Shown piece after piece: positions 15,741-24,263 of a stretch of 64,000 nt of DNA. The stretch is from Haloarcula taiwanensis (lineage in GTDB: Archaea > Halobacteriota > Halobacteria > Halobacteriales > Haloarculaceae). Position 1 is the first letter of the stretch. Each line of letters starts with the position of its first letter. The stretch is taken from the NCBI GenBank assembly GCA_002844335.1, contig CP019154.1, positions 2,418,001 to 2,482,000 on the forward strand. The letters run 5' to 3'. The notes beneath the pieces were generated by a model that saw only the letters and a program-made list of their open reading frames with translations, ran no database searches and was not told the origin of the DNA. Both the position numbers and the translations under genes were made by a program.

Positions 15741-18086
15741 CTATTCGAACTCGACGCCGGTAATCTCGAATCGTGCCCCGCCGTCGGCGCTTTCCGACAC
15801 GTCGACCGACCAGCCGTGGGCCTCAGCGATGCGGTCGACAATCGCCAGTCCGAACCCGGTGCCATCGTCGTCGGTCGAGTATCCCGCCTCGAACAGTGTC
15901 CCACGCTTGGCTCCTGGGACGCCGGGGCCATCGTCTGCGACGTAGAAACCGTCTTCGGCGGTTCCGATAGTTATTGTCACGCACTTGCCGTTAGCTGTGT
16001 CCTCTGGCTTCGTCTGGCTGCTGGTAGCGCCGTGGTCCACATCCGTCTGGTCCTGTGACCGTGGCTCGACCGACCCGTGTTCCGCACTGTCATCGACTCC
16101 CGTCGAACAGCTCGTGGAACCGTGTTCCACACTGTTCCGGAGCAGGTTTTCGAGCAGTTGCAGCAGGCGCGGCCGGTCGGCGGTAATCGTCACGTCCCGC
16201 CCGACAGTGTCGGCGAAGCCGAGGGTCCCGTCCCCGGCGTCCTGAGAGACCATCTCCCAGGCATCCGCAACCGCGTCACGGAGCGAAACCGGCTCGGGCT
16301 CCTTGATGTCTCGCCCCTGGCGAGCCAGAAGCAACACGTCATCGATAATGCGCTCCATCCGGTCGAGCGCAGTCTCGATCCCCGCCAGATGGCTCTCATC
16401 ACCGGTTGTTCGGGTGAGCTTCAATCGTCCCTGTGCGGCGCTCAGAGGACTGCGAAGGTCGTGGCTGACGACGCTGGCAAACTCGGCGAGCCGGTCGCGC
16501 TCACGCTGTAGCTCCCGTTCTTGCTCGCGAATGTCGGTAATATCGCTTGCGATGCCGAACACGGCGACCGGGGTATCGGGGTCGGACCGCTCCCCCGTGT
16601 CGTATATCGGGACCTTTGTCGAGAGATACTGCTGTGCCTCGCCGTCGATAACGATACGCTCCTCAACCTCCAGCGGTTCGCCAGTGTGTAGGACGGCACG
16701 GTCGTTTGTCCACGCCGTTTCGGCTGTTTCTTCCGGGAACAACTCGAAGTCGGTGCGGCCGACGATTTCCGCGTCAGTGAGCCCAGTCATCTCCCGATAG
16801 CCGTGGTTGACGAAGATGTACTGCCCGTCGTCGTCTTTCATGAACATCGGGGTCGTGGTGTTTTCCAGAATCGCTTCGAGCCGTCGCTCTGCTCTCCGCA
16901 GGTCACGCTCACGTTCTCTCTGCTCGGTGATGTCGTGGTGGACGCCGACCATCAGTGTCCTGTCGTCGTCTGATAGGGGCTGTCCCCGAACGGACCCCCA
17001 TCGGACGTTCCCGTCCACGTCGATTACCCGGAACTCTCCGTCGTAGATGCTGTCCGTTTCGACTGCTCGCTCTATCTGCTCGCGGACTTCATGGGAGTCC
17101 TCGGGGTGAATCAGGTCGAACACGGCCGACAGCGTCCCGTCGAACCCACCGGGCTCGAAGCCCAAGAGCCGTTCGAGCGTGTCGCTCAACACAACCTTGT
17201 CTGTCTCGTAGTTCCATTCCCAGACTCCCGTTTCGCTGGCCTCTAGAGCCAGCTGGAGTCGGCGTTCGGTTTCCTGTAGGTCCCGCTTCTGGTCGCGCTT
17301 GTCGGTGATATCGGTCAGCGTACAGACCACGCTTTCGACAGCCCCGTCCTCGTCGAACAGCGGCGCACCGTTCACGGAGAGCACCTTCTCCGTGCCGTCC
17401 GGCCAGTGAATCGTGTGCCGAGCGTCGGCCAGGGGCTGGCCGGTTTCAAGCACCTGTCGAAACGGGAGCTCCGCGTCCGGTATCGGGTTCCCGTCGAAGT
17501 CCCGGATATCCCACTTCGGGTCGTTGTAGGCCCGGTCTTTCACCGCCGACTGCGACAGTCCGAGAACGTCGACGGCGCGCTGATTGGCGAACACGAACTG
17601 GCCGTCGCGGTCGAGTTGCACGACACACGACGGGACGGTCTTGAGTATCTGTTCGAGTCGGTGTCGCCGGCGCTTGGCCTCGGTTGCCGACTGTTTCGCC
17701 GCCACCACGTTCTGGACCCGATTAGCCAGCAATGTGTACTGGTCTGTGCCCCCTTCCTTCTGCATGTAATCGGTGACACCGGCCGAGATAGCGTCGCTCG
17801 CGACTTCCTCGCTTCCCTTTCCAGTAAACAGGATGAGCGGGAGGTCGGGGTACTCCTTGCGGACGGCTTCGAGGAACTCGATACCGTCGCGTCCGGGCAT
17901 GTCGTAGTCCGACACGATACAATCAACCGGTGACTCCGCAAGCCGCTCCAGCGCGTCTTCCGCGTTCGGCGCCGTCTCGACGCGGAACCGGTCGTTCTCA
18001 CGCTCAAGAAACGCAGCAGCCGTTGCCGCGAAATCCGGCTCGTCGTCGACGTACAACAGCCGAACCGTGTCACTTGGTGATAGCAT
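15741..18086 (-). CDS. Receiver-PAS-PAS-PAS sensor histidine kinase
   Basis: A 781-residue soluble hybrid. A receiver domain (about 8-125) has the phosphoacceptor aspartate in IVSDYDMPG near 60. Three PAS domains follow (about 145-265, 270-390, 400-520), each ending in a charged helix. Then come a HisKA domain with phospho-histidine VVSHDLRSPL near 540 and a HATPase domain with the N-box LLENLLRNSVEHG and the G-box DDGPGVPG. The HATPase domain is interrupted right at the N-box by about 45 extra residues made of three 15-residue repeats. No membrane helix is present, so it should sense cytoplasmic cues. No partner regulator lies beside it; it converges on the peptide operon with a 39-base gap. 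Confidence 0.9.
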   Translation of the reverse strand: MLSPSDTVRLLYVDDEPDFAATAAAFLERENDRFRVETAPNAEDALERLAESPVDCIVSDYDMPGRDGIEFLEAVRKEYPDLPLILFTGKGSEEVASDAISAGVTDYMQKEGGTDQYTLLANRVQNVVAAKQSATEAKRRRHRLEQILKTVPSCVVQLDRDGQFVFANQRAVDVLGLSQSAVKDRAYNDPKWDIRDFDGNPIPDAELPFRQVLETGQPLADARHTIHWPDGTEKVLSVNGAPLFDEDGAVESVVCTLTDITDKRDQKRDLQETERRLQLALEASETGVWEWNYETDKVVLSDTLERLLGFEPGGFDGTLSAVFDLIHPEDSHEVREQIERAVETDSIYDGEFRVIDVDGNVRWGSVRGQPLSDDDRTLMVGVHHDITEQRERERDLRRAERRLEAILENTTTPMFMKDDDGQYIFVNHGYREMTGLTDAEIVGRTDFELFPEETAETAWTNDRAVLHTGEPLEVEERIVIDGEAQQYLSTKVPIYDTGERSDPDTPVAVFGIASDITDIREQERELQRERDRLAEFASVVSHDLRSPLSAAQGRLKLTRTTGDESHLAGIETALDRMERIIDDVLLLARQGRDIKEPEPVSLRDAVADAWEMVSQDAGDGTLGFADTVGRDVTITADRPRLLQLLENLLRNSVEHGSTSCSTGVDDSAEHGSVEPRSQDQTDVDHGATSSQTKPEDTANGKCVTITIGTAEDGFYVADDGPGVPGAKRGTLFEAGYSTDDDGTGFGLAIVDRIAEAHGWSVDVSESADGGARFEITGVEFE
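16002..16136 (-). repeat. Three tandem 45-base (15-codon) repeats in the kinase ATP-binding domain
   Basis: In reading order the units are 16136-16092 (NSVEHGSTSCSTGVD), 16091-16047 (DSAEHGSVEPRSQDQ) and 16046-16002 (TDVDHGATSSQTKPE). The first contains the true N-box asparagine. The DNA match is clearest in the leading part of the first two units (15 of 17 bases between 16119-16135 and 16074-16090). Confidence 0.85.
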
Positions 18087-18281
18087 CAGAACAAGAGGCT
18101 TGCTGACACCTGAGAGGGCAGGCCACTTAGTGTGTTTGGCTATTTGTCACATACGTGGCGTGGTGACAGTCCTGCGAACTGTCTGCTCGTCTCCTGCTTC
18201 GCAGATGGACGCGGCCGGACACGGCCGAACAGCCCCGCTGACCGACGAACACTTTTGCGCACGCCGACCCATGTGCAGACG

Positions 18282-18812
18282 ATGCGTCGCATCTACGACT
18301 CGGGGGCACTCCACCGCGACGACGAGGAGCCACAGGCACCTACCGAGCGCGGAGGGCGGCCACAGGCCGCACGCAGTATCAACGGCCGGGCTTGGAGCGA
18401 CCTGCTGCTCCCGACGTGGCTCCGCTATCGTGCAGTGTCGGTCGATATCGAGGTCCCACAGGCGTCGTATCCGGCGGGAACGAAGGTGCCGTTCGTCGTG
18501 ACGATTCGGAACGGGCTTCCGGTGCCGATAACGCTCCCGACGGACTCGCCGCGGCCGTGGACGTGGTACGTCGATGGAGTGCCCGAGGCGTCCCACGTCG
18601 ATAGCGTGCCCAGCGAGGCCGGCAGCCTCCGGTTTGACCGCGGCGAGCGAAAGCAGTTCAGGCGACAGTGGGACCGGATGTTCCGGGTGAGCGACGACGA
18701 GTGGGAACCCGCGCCAGCCGGAGAGTACACCATTAGCGCCGGACTGAGCGTTGCCAACGCCGGCGAGCATGGCTTGTACAGCGAGACGACGATCAGCATC
18801 ACCAATCAGTGA
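18282..18812 (+). CDS. Conserved haloarchaeal protein with a predicted beta-sandwich domain
   Basis: A 176-residue protein. I chose the ATG at 18282 (MRRIYDSGAL) because related proteins, as I recall them, begin this way; the open frame extends upstream but looks non-coding. Residues about 50-176 form alternating strands (VSVDIEVPQASYPAGTKVPF, VTIRNGLPVPITLPT, GEYTISAGLSV). This resembles Ig-like or BsuPI-type domains. No signal peptide or membrane helix is visible, and the function is unknown. It has its own weak TATA-like element (ACTTTTG) about 30 bases upstream. Confidence 0.65.
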   Translation: MRRIYDSGALHRDDEEPQAPTERGGRPQAARSINGRAWSDLLLPTWLRYRAVSVDIEVPQASYPAGTKVPFVVTIRNGLPVPITLPTDSPRPWTWYVDGVPEASHVDSVPSEAGSLRFDRGERKQFRRQWDRMFRVSDDEWEPAPAGEYTISAGLSVANAGEHGLYSETTISITNQ

Positions 18813-18845
18813 AGGCGCGGGCGATCGCGTTCCGAGCAGCCCGAA

Positions 18846-19901
18846 TCAGGACCCACTTGGGGTGGGTGCGGGCGTCGGAGTCGGGCTGGGGGTCGACTCC
18901 GCTGGTGTTCCGGCCGGGGTGGAAGTGTCACCACCAGCCCCGAATCCGGGATCCGTGCTCGCGGCACCGCCGGGATCGGGTGCTTCACCGTCAAGCAGGA
19001 AGGAAAGCAGGTTTCCGATGAACACCTCGTTGTCGGCGTCGTATATTTCGGAACTGCGTATGAACGTCGAGTCAGTGACGAACACCATGTTGTCGTTGCG
19101 GACGACTGTCGCGTACGTTCCGGTACGCCGCGTCTCCAGCGTTCGGGTGCCATCGGCAGCGGTGAACTTCGTCTCGGCATCGCCGTTTACCACCGCGTAG
19201 CCGGCGGTGTCGAAGGTGATCGTCTCGACACCGTCGGTCAGTTCGCCGTCACCACTCGGTGACGCGTAGATGGCCTTGAAATTGTTGTCGTTGGCCGCGT
19301 CGTCGACGTTGTAGAGCTGTTCGGACCCCATCCGAACGCCGTAGCGCTCGGTGGCGTTGTTGGCTCCGAACGACACCGTCGTCGTCGACTGGGTGAAGCC
19401 AGTTGAGAGCCGCGTCTGCGTCGGTTCAGCCAAGACAACGACACGCCCGCCGTCGTCCGTGTACTCCTGGAGCGCATCGCGCTCTTCTTCGGAGTAGCTT
19501 CCAAGCGGCTGGACGATGAGCACACCGTCGTACTGGCCCAGCGAATCGGCGAACGAAGCAGTGCCGGCGGTGCCGTACTCAACGGTGTGGCCCGCTTCGA
19601 ACACGGCCTCGATAATCGGCTCGAGTTCGGATTCAGACACCTGATTGCCGTGGCTCGTGTCGACGAGTATTCGCTGCCCACGTGCCTCAGCGTCGACCGA
19701 TATCTGTCCCTCTTCTGGGTCGACAGGCGCATTGACAGCGTCGGGCTGGTACTGTGACGGGGACTGACCGTCGATAGATTGGCCGTCGGGCGGCCCCGAT
19801 GACCCCGGGTTGACGACTGCGAGGAGGAACGTCCCACCCAGTATCGCCACGAGAACGACGATAAACACGGCGAGCGGCTTGACGATACGGCCCTCAGTCA
19901 T
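18846..19901 (-). CDS. DUF4350-type membrane-anchored protein
   Basis: A 351-residue protein. One N-terminal transmembrane segment (about 9-30) is followed by a large extracellular or pseudo-periplasmic domain and a C-terminal tail rich in Pro, Thr, Ser and Gly (PTPTPAPTPSGS). The central part (ILVDTSHGNQ, VFEAGHTVEYG, YDGVLIVQPLGSYSEEER, GGRVVVLAEP) matches the DUF4350 / glutamine-amidotransferase-like fold. Its start overlaps the sppA stop by 8 bases, so the two are co-translated. The low-complexity tail is typical of cell-surface stalks. Confidence 0.75.
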   Translation of the reverse strand: MTEGRIVKPLAVFIVVLVAILGGTFLLAVVNPGSSGPPDGQSIDGQSPSQYQPDAVNAPVDPEEGQISVDAEARGQRILVDTSHGNQVSESELEPIIEAVFEAGHTVEYGTAGTASFADSLGQYDGVLIVQPLGSYSEEERDALQEYTDDGGRVVVLAEPTQTRLSTGFTQSTTTVSFGANNATERYGVRMGSEQLYNVDDAANDNNFKAIYASPSGDGELTDGVETITFDTAGYAVVNGDAETKFTAADGTRTLETRRTGTYATVVRNDNMVFVTDSTFIRSSEIYDADNEVFIGNLLSFLLDGEAPDPGGAASTDPGFGAGGDTSTPAGTPAESTPSPTPTPAPTPSGS

Positions 19902-20853
19902 TGCGGATCACCGTTGCGTTGTTGTCGTCGGCAGGGATTCCCCAGACGGCGTAGTACTTCACCGGTTCGCGGAACGTCGTCTCGCTGTCGTCGGGGTGGA
20001 CGAGATAGGTCACGTTGTTTGCGCCCTGGACGGTTTCAGCGCCGGCAGGGACGATGATGACGTTGAATTCGGCACCACCACTGCCCTGATACACCACGTC
20101 GTACCCGTCGCCCTCGATATCATCCGAGAGCGCGGCGGCCCGCTCGATTGCTAGCTCAGTGTCGCCGATGCGGTCGGCGAAGCCGTTCTGCGTCGCCTGG
20201 GCTCCGAGGTACGTGTTCCCGTTGGCGACTTCCTCGCGGGAGAGCGTCAGTTGCTCGCCCCGGTGGCGCATGACCGTCCCGACGAAGGACCGCTGGAGGA
20301 CCTCGATGTCCTCACGGAGCCCGTCCTTGCTTATCTGAGCCTTATCCGGCCCCGAGCGGACGAACGTCTCGCCCTGCTGTTCGACCTGCTCGATGAGGCT
20401 CAGCGGGGCCTGAACGATGACGCCGATGCTACCGACGTTCGAACTCGGTTTGACGACGATCTCGTCGGCCGGGACGATACCGTAGTAGCCGCCCGAAGCG
20501 GCCGTGCCTTCGACATAGGCGACAACGGGCATCTCGCTGGCGGTCCTGTTCACCGCGAGGTAGAACTCCTCGCTCGAATCGACCGGACCGCCGGGGCTGT
20601 CGACCCGGAGGACGACCGCCTCGATTGACTCGTTGGTCCGTGCCTCGCGGAGGTCTTGCTTGACGGCGTTGACGTTCGCGTCGGTTGTGCCGCCGCGAAG
20701 AGTGATGACGGCGACGCTCGGGTCGTCGTCACCACCGCTTGGCACGCCGTTCCAGATGACCGGCGCGAATATCGCGGCGATGACGAGGGCGAGCGTGACC
20801 GCGATTACGTACGACGCCGTCATCGCCGAGAACAGTTGTTCTCTCCTAAACAT
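19894..20853 (-). CDS. sppA: Signal peptide peptidase SppA-type protease (S49 family)
   Basis: A 319-residue protein with one N-terminal membrane segment (about 12-34) and an S49 protease domain. The domain shows LRVDSPGGPVDSSEEFYLAV, the nucleophile region EGTAASGGYYG and a conserved PSSNVGSIGV stretch. Serine and a downstream lysine form the dyad in this family; the lysine is probably in PDKAQISKDG. It degrades signal peptides or membrane-protein fragments. The ATG at 20853 is chosen because a TATA box lies about 28 bases upstream. A 119-codon open extension further upstream is not expected to be transcribed. Confidence 0.9.
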   Translation of the reverse strand: MFRREQLFSAMTASYVIAVTLALVIAAIFAPVIWNGVPSGGDDDPSVAVITLRGGTTDANVNAVKQDLREARTNESIEAVVLRVDSPGGPVDSSEEFYLAVNRTASEMPVVAYVEGTAASGGYYGIVPADEIVVKPSSNVGSIGVIVQAPLSLIEQVEQQGETFVRSGPDKAQISKDGLREDIEVLQRSFVGTVMRHRGEQLTLSREEVANGNTYLGAQATQNGFADRIGDTELAIERAAALSDDIEGDGYDVVYQGSGGAEFNVIIVPAGAETVQGANNVTYLVHPDDSETTFREPVKYYAVWGIPADDNNATVIRND

Positions 20854-20880
20854 CCATACATCCTGTTCGGACTGCGGAAG

Positions 20881-20888
20881 TAATAAAC
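20881..20888 (-). promoter_or_regulatory. TATA box of the sppA operon
   Basis: TAATAAAC on the plus strand reads GTTTATTA on the coding strand, about 28-35 bases before the sppA ATG. It predicts a leaderless transcript and rules out the longer upstream start. Confidence 0.6.
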
Positions 20889-21096
20889 CCCGGTCGGGGA
20901 ATCGCGCCGCAGTCCGGCATCCAGACTGGCTGAGACGCCAGCAACCAACGGGTATCGGTTCCGGGCCGTGGCACCGGTGAGACCCGAGCACTGGCCGACA
21001 CTTGACGGGAGAGGTGAGATGCTTGGTTGTCCCGTGAAGGTGTTTGAACAGCCAGAAAGCCCCCGATACGTTCCGGTCCCGCGGCTCGCTGTCGGT

Positions 21097-21119
21097 CGAA
21101 AGACGCTCTGCGTCTTTCG
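21097..21119. repeat. Perfect 10-bp inverted repeat with 3-base loop
   Basis: CGAAAGACGC-tct-GCGTCTTTCG. It is the strongest short hairpin by stem length among the intergenic regions I examined. It could be an operator, a terminator-like stem or a mobile-element remnant. Confidence 0.7.
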
Positions 21120-21320
21120 TGATGTCGAGAGAGCTTCGGTCTCTTGAACCACGCTCCTCGGTCGTGTCACCTTCTGCGGTGGTTATGTCGTCGGGATTCC
21201 CGGAGCGCATCGGCTGGCTACACGGCTACGAGGCGTTTCTGGTTGTTCACTCACGCAATCACACGGCGACAGATTTCCCAGCAGCCGAACGGCTAAGGCG
21301 ACGCCGGCCCACGTGCCGGT

Positions 21321-21647
21321 ATGTCACTCGACAGATTGGCAGCGTTCGATACCGAACCAGCAGCAGACGAAGTCATCGACGGAGAGCTAGCGGTGACCGA
21401 CGACGTGCTGGTGAAAGCGTTCGCGCTGGGGCCGGACGCGACCATCGACCCGCACGAACACGGTGACGCGACGAACGTGTTCCACGTCGTCCGCGGCGAG
21501 GTGACGGTCCAGCAGGACGACTCCGAGGAGACAATCGCCGCGCCGGGCGTCGTGCTGAACGAGCGCGGGCAAGCCCACGGGGCGCACAACCACACTGACG
21601 ACATCGTCGTCCTGACAGCGAGCCTCTGTCCGCTCCCGGGTCAATAG
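21321..21647 (+). CDS. Small single-domain cupin protein
   Basis: A 108-residue cupin. The metal-binding motif 1 is HEHGDATNVFHVVRGEVTV (about 45-63) with two histidines and a later histidine. Motif 2 lies around GQAHGAHNHTDDIV near 85-97. Such proteins bind a divalent metal in a beta-barrel; substrates vary widely and none can be assigned. It is monocistronic. Confidence 0.85.
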   Translation: MSLDRLAAFDTEPAADEVIDGELAVTDDVLVKAFALGPDATIDPHEHGDATNVFHVVRGEVTVQQDDSEETIAAPGVVLNERGQAHGAHNHTDDIVVLTASLCPLPGQ

Positions 21648-21715
21648 ACTATCTAGACAGGGGAACAGCAGAAAGGGTTCGGAAAGGGACGGGACTAAGA
21701 AGCAGCGCGCCGTGG

Positions 21716-22735
21716 TTAGGCACTCGCGCCGGGTTCGGCGCTGCCGGCCGCGTCGACAGCGCTGTCGTCGAGCTCTGCTTCGGCTTCCAGCAGTTCGCGG
21801 TAGCGCTCGCGGATGGTGACGGTGCTGATGTCGGTGGCCTCGCTGACCGTCTCCTGTGTCATCTCCTCGCCGAGCAGCAGGCCGGCGGCGTAGATGGCCG
21901 CGGCGGCGAGGCCGACGGGGCTCTTGCCGCTGTGGACGTTCGCTTCCTTCCCCGCTTCGATGAGGGCGCGGGCCTGGCGTTCGAGGGCGTCATCGGCGTT
22001 AAGTTCGGAGACGAACTTGCTGAGGTAGGTTGCTGGGTCCGGCGGGCCGACCTGCAGGGAGAGTTCGCGGTTGAGATAGCGGTACGCGCGGGTGAACTCC
22101 ATCTCGTCGACGCGGCTGACGACGGCCATGTCGTCGAGCGTCTGTGGGAGGTTCGCCTGCCTGACCGCGGCGTACAGCGCGGCGGTCGCCATCCCTTCGA
22201 TAGAGCGGCCGGGCAGCATGCCCTCGTCGAGGGCGCGCCGATAGATGACGCTGGCCGTCTCGCGGGCGCTCTCGGGGACGCCAAGCGCGCTACCCATCCG
22301 GTCGATTTCGCCCAGCGCCTGCTTGAGGTTGCGCTCGGCGTGGTCGCGGGTGCGGAACCGCTCGTCCCAGGTGCGCAGGCGCTGCATCTTCTCGCGCTGG
22401 CGCGTCGACAGGGAGTTGCCGTAGGCGTCCTTGTCCTGCCAGCCGATGTTGGTCGAGAGGCCCCTGTCGTGTTTCATCTCAGTCGTCGGCGCGCCGACCC
22501 GGCGCTTGTTGTCGCGTTCCTGACTGTCGAAGGCGCGCCACTCCGGCCCGTGGTCAATCTCGTCCTCGTCGACGACGAGTCCACACGACTCGCAGACGGT
22601 CTCGCCGCGACTGTCGTCGGTGACGAGGCTCCCGCCACAGTCCGGGCAGGCGTGGCCGGTAGTCGCCTCGGACTCGGCCTGTTCGTCCACACTCTCGCCG
22701 CGTTCGTCGGGGGAATAGATGCTGCGTGTCGTCAT
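21716..22735 (-). CDS. tfb: Transcription initiation factor TFB
   Basis: A 339-residue TFIIB homologue. A zinc ribbon (CPDCGGSL...CESCGLV, about 26-48), the B-reader/linker (EWRAFDSQERDNKRRVGAPT) and two cyclin repeats (about 130-225 and 226-320) are present, with second-repeat landmarks GKSPVGLAAAAIYAAG and TQETVSEATDISTVTIRERY. It binds TBP-TATA and recruits RNA polymerase. The start at 22735 is chosen because the longer frame runs back across the promoter. Haloarchaea usually carry several tfb genes, so the paralogue number cannot be given. Confidence 0.95.
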   Translation of the reverse strand: MTTRSIYSPDERGESVDEQAESEATTGHACPDCGGSLVTDDSRGETVCESCGLVVDEDEIDHGPEWRAFDSQERDNKRRVGAPTTEMKHDRGLSTNIGWQDKDAYGNSLSTRQREKMQRLRTWDERFRTRDHAERNLKQALGEIDRMGSALGVPESARETASVIYRRALDEGMLPGRSIEGMATAALYAAVRQANLPQTLDDMAVVSRVDEMEFTRAYRYLNRELSLQVGPPDPATYLSKFVSELNADDALERQARALIEAGKEANVHSGKSPVGLAAAAIYAAGLLLGEEMTQETVSEATDISTVTIRERYRELLEAEAELDDSAVDAAGSAEPGASA

Positions 22736-22777
22736 GGTGTGTCTCTGCGAGCGCGTGGGACGCCCGCGGTCGTACCC

Positions 22778-22784
22778 AATTATA
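22778..22784 (-). promoter_or_regulatory. TATA element of tfb
   Basis: AATTATA on the plus strand (TATAATT on the coding strand) lies about 45 bases before the tfb ATG, next to a G-run/C-run pair (GGGG...CCCC) that may be an operator. Confidence 0.45.
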
Positions 22785-22965
22785 GGGGTGCATCCCCCAT
22801 GACGACTCGCTTGGCATATGCCGAACTCAGGAGAAGTGATAGCTAGCTGTGACGGTCGCGTGCCACAGCGCACGACACCCCATCCGCTGTCATCCCGTGC
22901 TGACCTGCGACACGGCAGGTCTCAGGTAGTGCAGTTCGTCCCGATTCCAGATGCGATATCGCCGT

Positions 22966-23751
22966 TTAGACACCCGAGCGGCCGATACGAAGGCGTCCAC
23001 CCTCGGCGACATCTTCGTCGGCCTGAACCGGCCCCATCGACCGCGTGACGAACGACCGGACGATCCACGCCTCGGCCCGCTGGAGGCGGTACTGGAGCGT
23101 CGACCGCGACACGTCGAGCGTCTCGGCGAGGTCGGTAAGCGACGTGTCTCGGGGTGTCCGGTAGTAGCCGTGTTCGACAGCGGCCTCGACGGCGGCCTGT
23201 TGCTCAGGCGGCAGCTCCGCCAGCGTCACGGCCTCATCAACCCAGTACGAGGGCGAACTGAGCTGGCGGAACTCGACGGTCAGTCCCTCCCGGAGTTCGG
23301 CTTTCATCTCCTCAAACAGGCCGTCGACACCGGCGTCGCTACACAGGAGCAGCCGCCACTCACACCGACTCCCGCGGCGTTCAGTCTCGACGAGAACGCC
23401 ACGACCGACGTGGTCGATAGCCAGCCGCGGAATCGAGTGACAGTCACCGGCTTCTGACCGGTAGCTGTACACCGTCCGGACGCCGGGGTCCGAGCCGATG
23501 ACCTCGTACGTCCAGTCGGTCTCGCAGTTGCGGGTTCCGATGCATTCGGTACACTGGACGGGGTCGTCGTACACGTCGTCCAGTTGTTCGAGCGCAGTCT
23601 CCGGACCGGCAACGCGTTCGAGCCGCCACATCCCGTCCCGCGTGACGTTGCACGCGATCGTCCGGGAGTGCATCTCCGGATGGTCGATGAACACGTCCAT
23701 CACAGGGTCGACGTTCCGCTCGTAGTCGATAGTGAAAATGAACTCTCGCAT
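22966..23751 (-). CDS. Bat-type HTH_10 regulator with a cysteine motif (DmsR/NarO-like)
   Basis: A 261-residue protein starting at MREFIFTIDYERNVDPVMDV. The middle has clustered cysteines (CTECIGTRNC near 79-88, another near 44), and the C-terminal HTH_10 domain reads LTDLAETLDVSRSTLQYRLQ near 213-232. In haloarchaea, regulators of this build with a conserved cysteine motif (NarO, DmsR) activate anaerobic respiration, probably sensing oxygen through the cysteines. No nitrate or DMSO reductase gene is nearby, so the target is not indicated. It is divergent from a small membrane protein gene. Confidence 0.75.
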   Translation of the reverse strand: MREFIFTIDYERNVDPVMDVFIDHPEMHSRTIACNVTRDGMWRLERVAGPETALEQLDDVYDDPVQCTECIGTRNCETDWTYEVIGSDPGVRTVYSYRSEAGDCHSIPRLAIDHVGRGVLVETERRGSRCEWRLLLCSDAGVDGLFEEMKAELREGLTVEFRQLSSPSYWVDEAVTLAELPPEQQAAVEAAVEHGYYRTPRDTSLTDLAETLDVSRSTLQYRLQRAEAWIVRSFVTRSMGPVQADEDVAEGGRLRIGRSGV

Positions 23752-23846
23752 ATACCTCCCGTTGCGTGCCGAGCCGTTTATACGCACTGTCTCGTTCGGC
23801 GTATGCCAAACCAGCCGTCATTATCGAAGCAGGCTTTGCACAGAGT

Positions 23847-24248
23847 ATGTCGTGTCCTCTCTCTCCGTCTACTGGCGAGTCGCCCGGTGGGCCAGTTCCC
23901 GGCAACACGTCGGGCGACTCTTCGTCGCGTGTTCGTGGATATGAGCTGCCGACGCACAACTGGCGGCACACCCTCATCTACGGGGTAGTGTTCTGGGCGG
24001 TCGTGGCCGCTGCGTGGCTCGCTGTCCCGACTGGTCACCCGTTCCAGTTGGGCGTCACACTTTCCGGACTGTTTGCGGCCCCGCTGTTACCGGTCGCGCT
24101 CTTGTGTGATTACCGTCAGGCCCGGGAATTCGGGACCTGTGAGCCCGGGCTTCGCGCGTATCTCTCGAATCTCGCTCGGGATATCAAAACGGCAGGGACC
24201 GGTCAGAGCGCTCTCGGGGACGAGCGTCGGGAATTCCTCAGCTGCTGA
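23847..24248 (+). CDS. Small membrane protein with two predicted helices
   Basis: A 133-residue protein with a polar Ser/Pro/Gly N-terminus (1-40), hydrophobic segments at about 52-71 and 76-98, and a polar C-terminal tail (REFGTCEPGLRAYLSN). I recognise no family, and the start is uncertain: the frame is open from 23766. The TATA-like TTTATA at about 23778 suits the ATG at 23847. Confidence 0.55.
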   Translation: MSCPLSPSTGESPGGPVPGNTSGDSSSRVRGYELPTHNWRHTLIYGVVFWAVVAAAWLAVPTGHPFQLGVTLSGLFAAPLLPVALLCDYRQAREFGTCEPGLRAYLSNLARDIKTAGTGQSALGDERREFLSC

Positions 24249-24263
24249 GGCCTGTCGCGCCGC

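Larger units (their letters stand above)
20854..21320. other. 467-base intergenic region with a strong hairpin
   Basis: It lies between divergent sppA and cupin genes. A minus-strand frame is open through all of it but lies upstream of the sppA promoter and has an unusual composition. A perfect 10-bp stem with a 3-base loop lies at 21097-21119, followed by a weaker 5-bp stem (AGAGA/TCTCT). I see no gene I can support. Confidence 0.5.

Noticed and set aside
20854..21210. 119-residue N-terminal extension of SppA
   Set aside because: The TATA box at 20881-20888 lies inside it, the residue content is unlike haloarchaeal proteins, and the shorter form gives a normal SppA membrane anchor.
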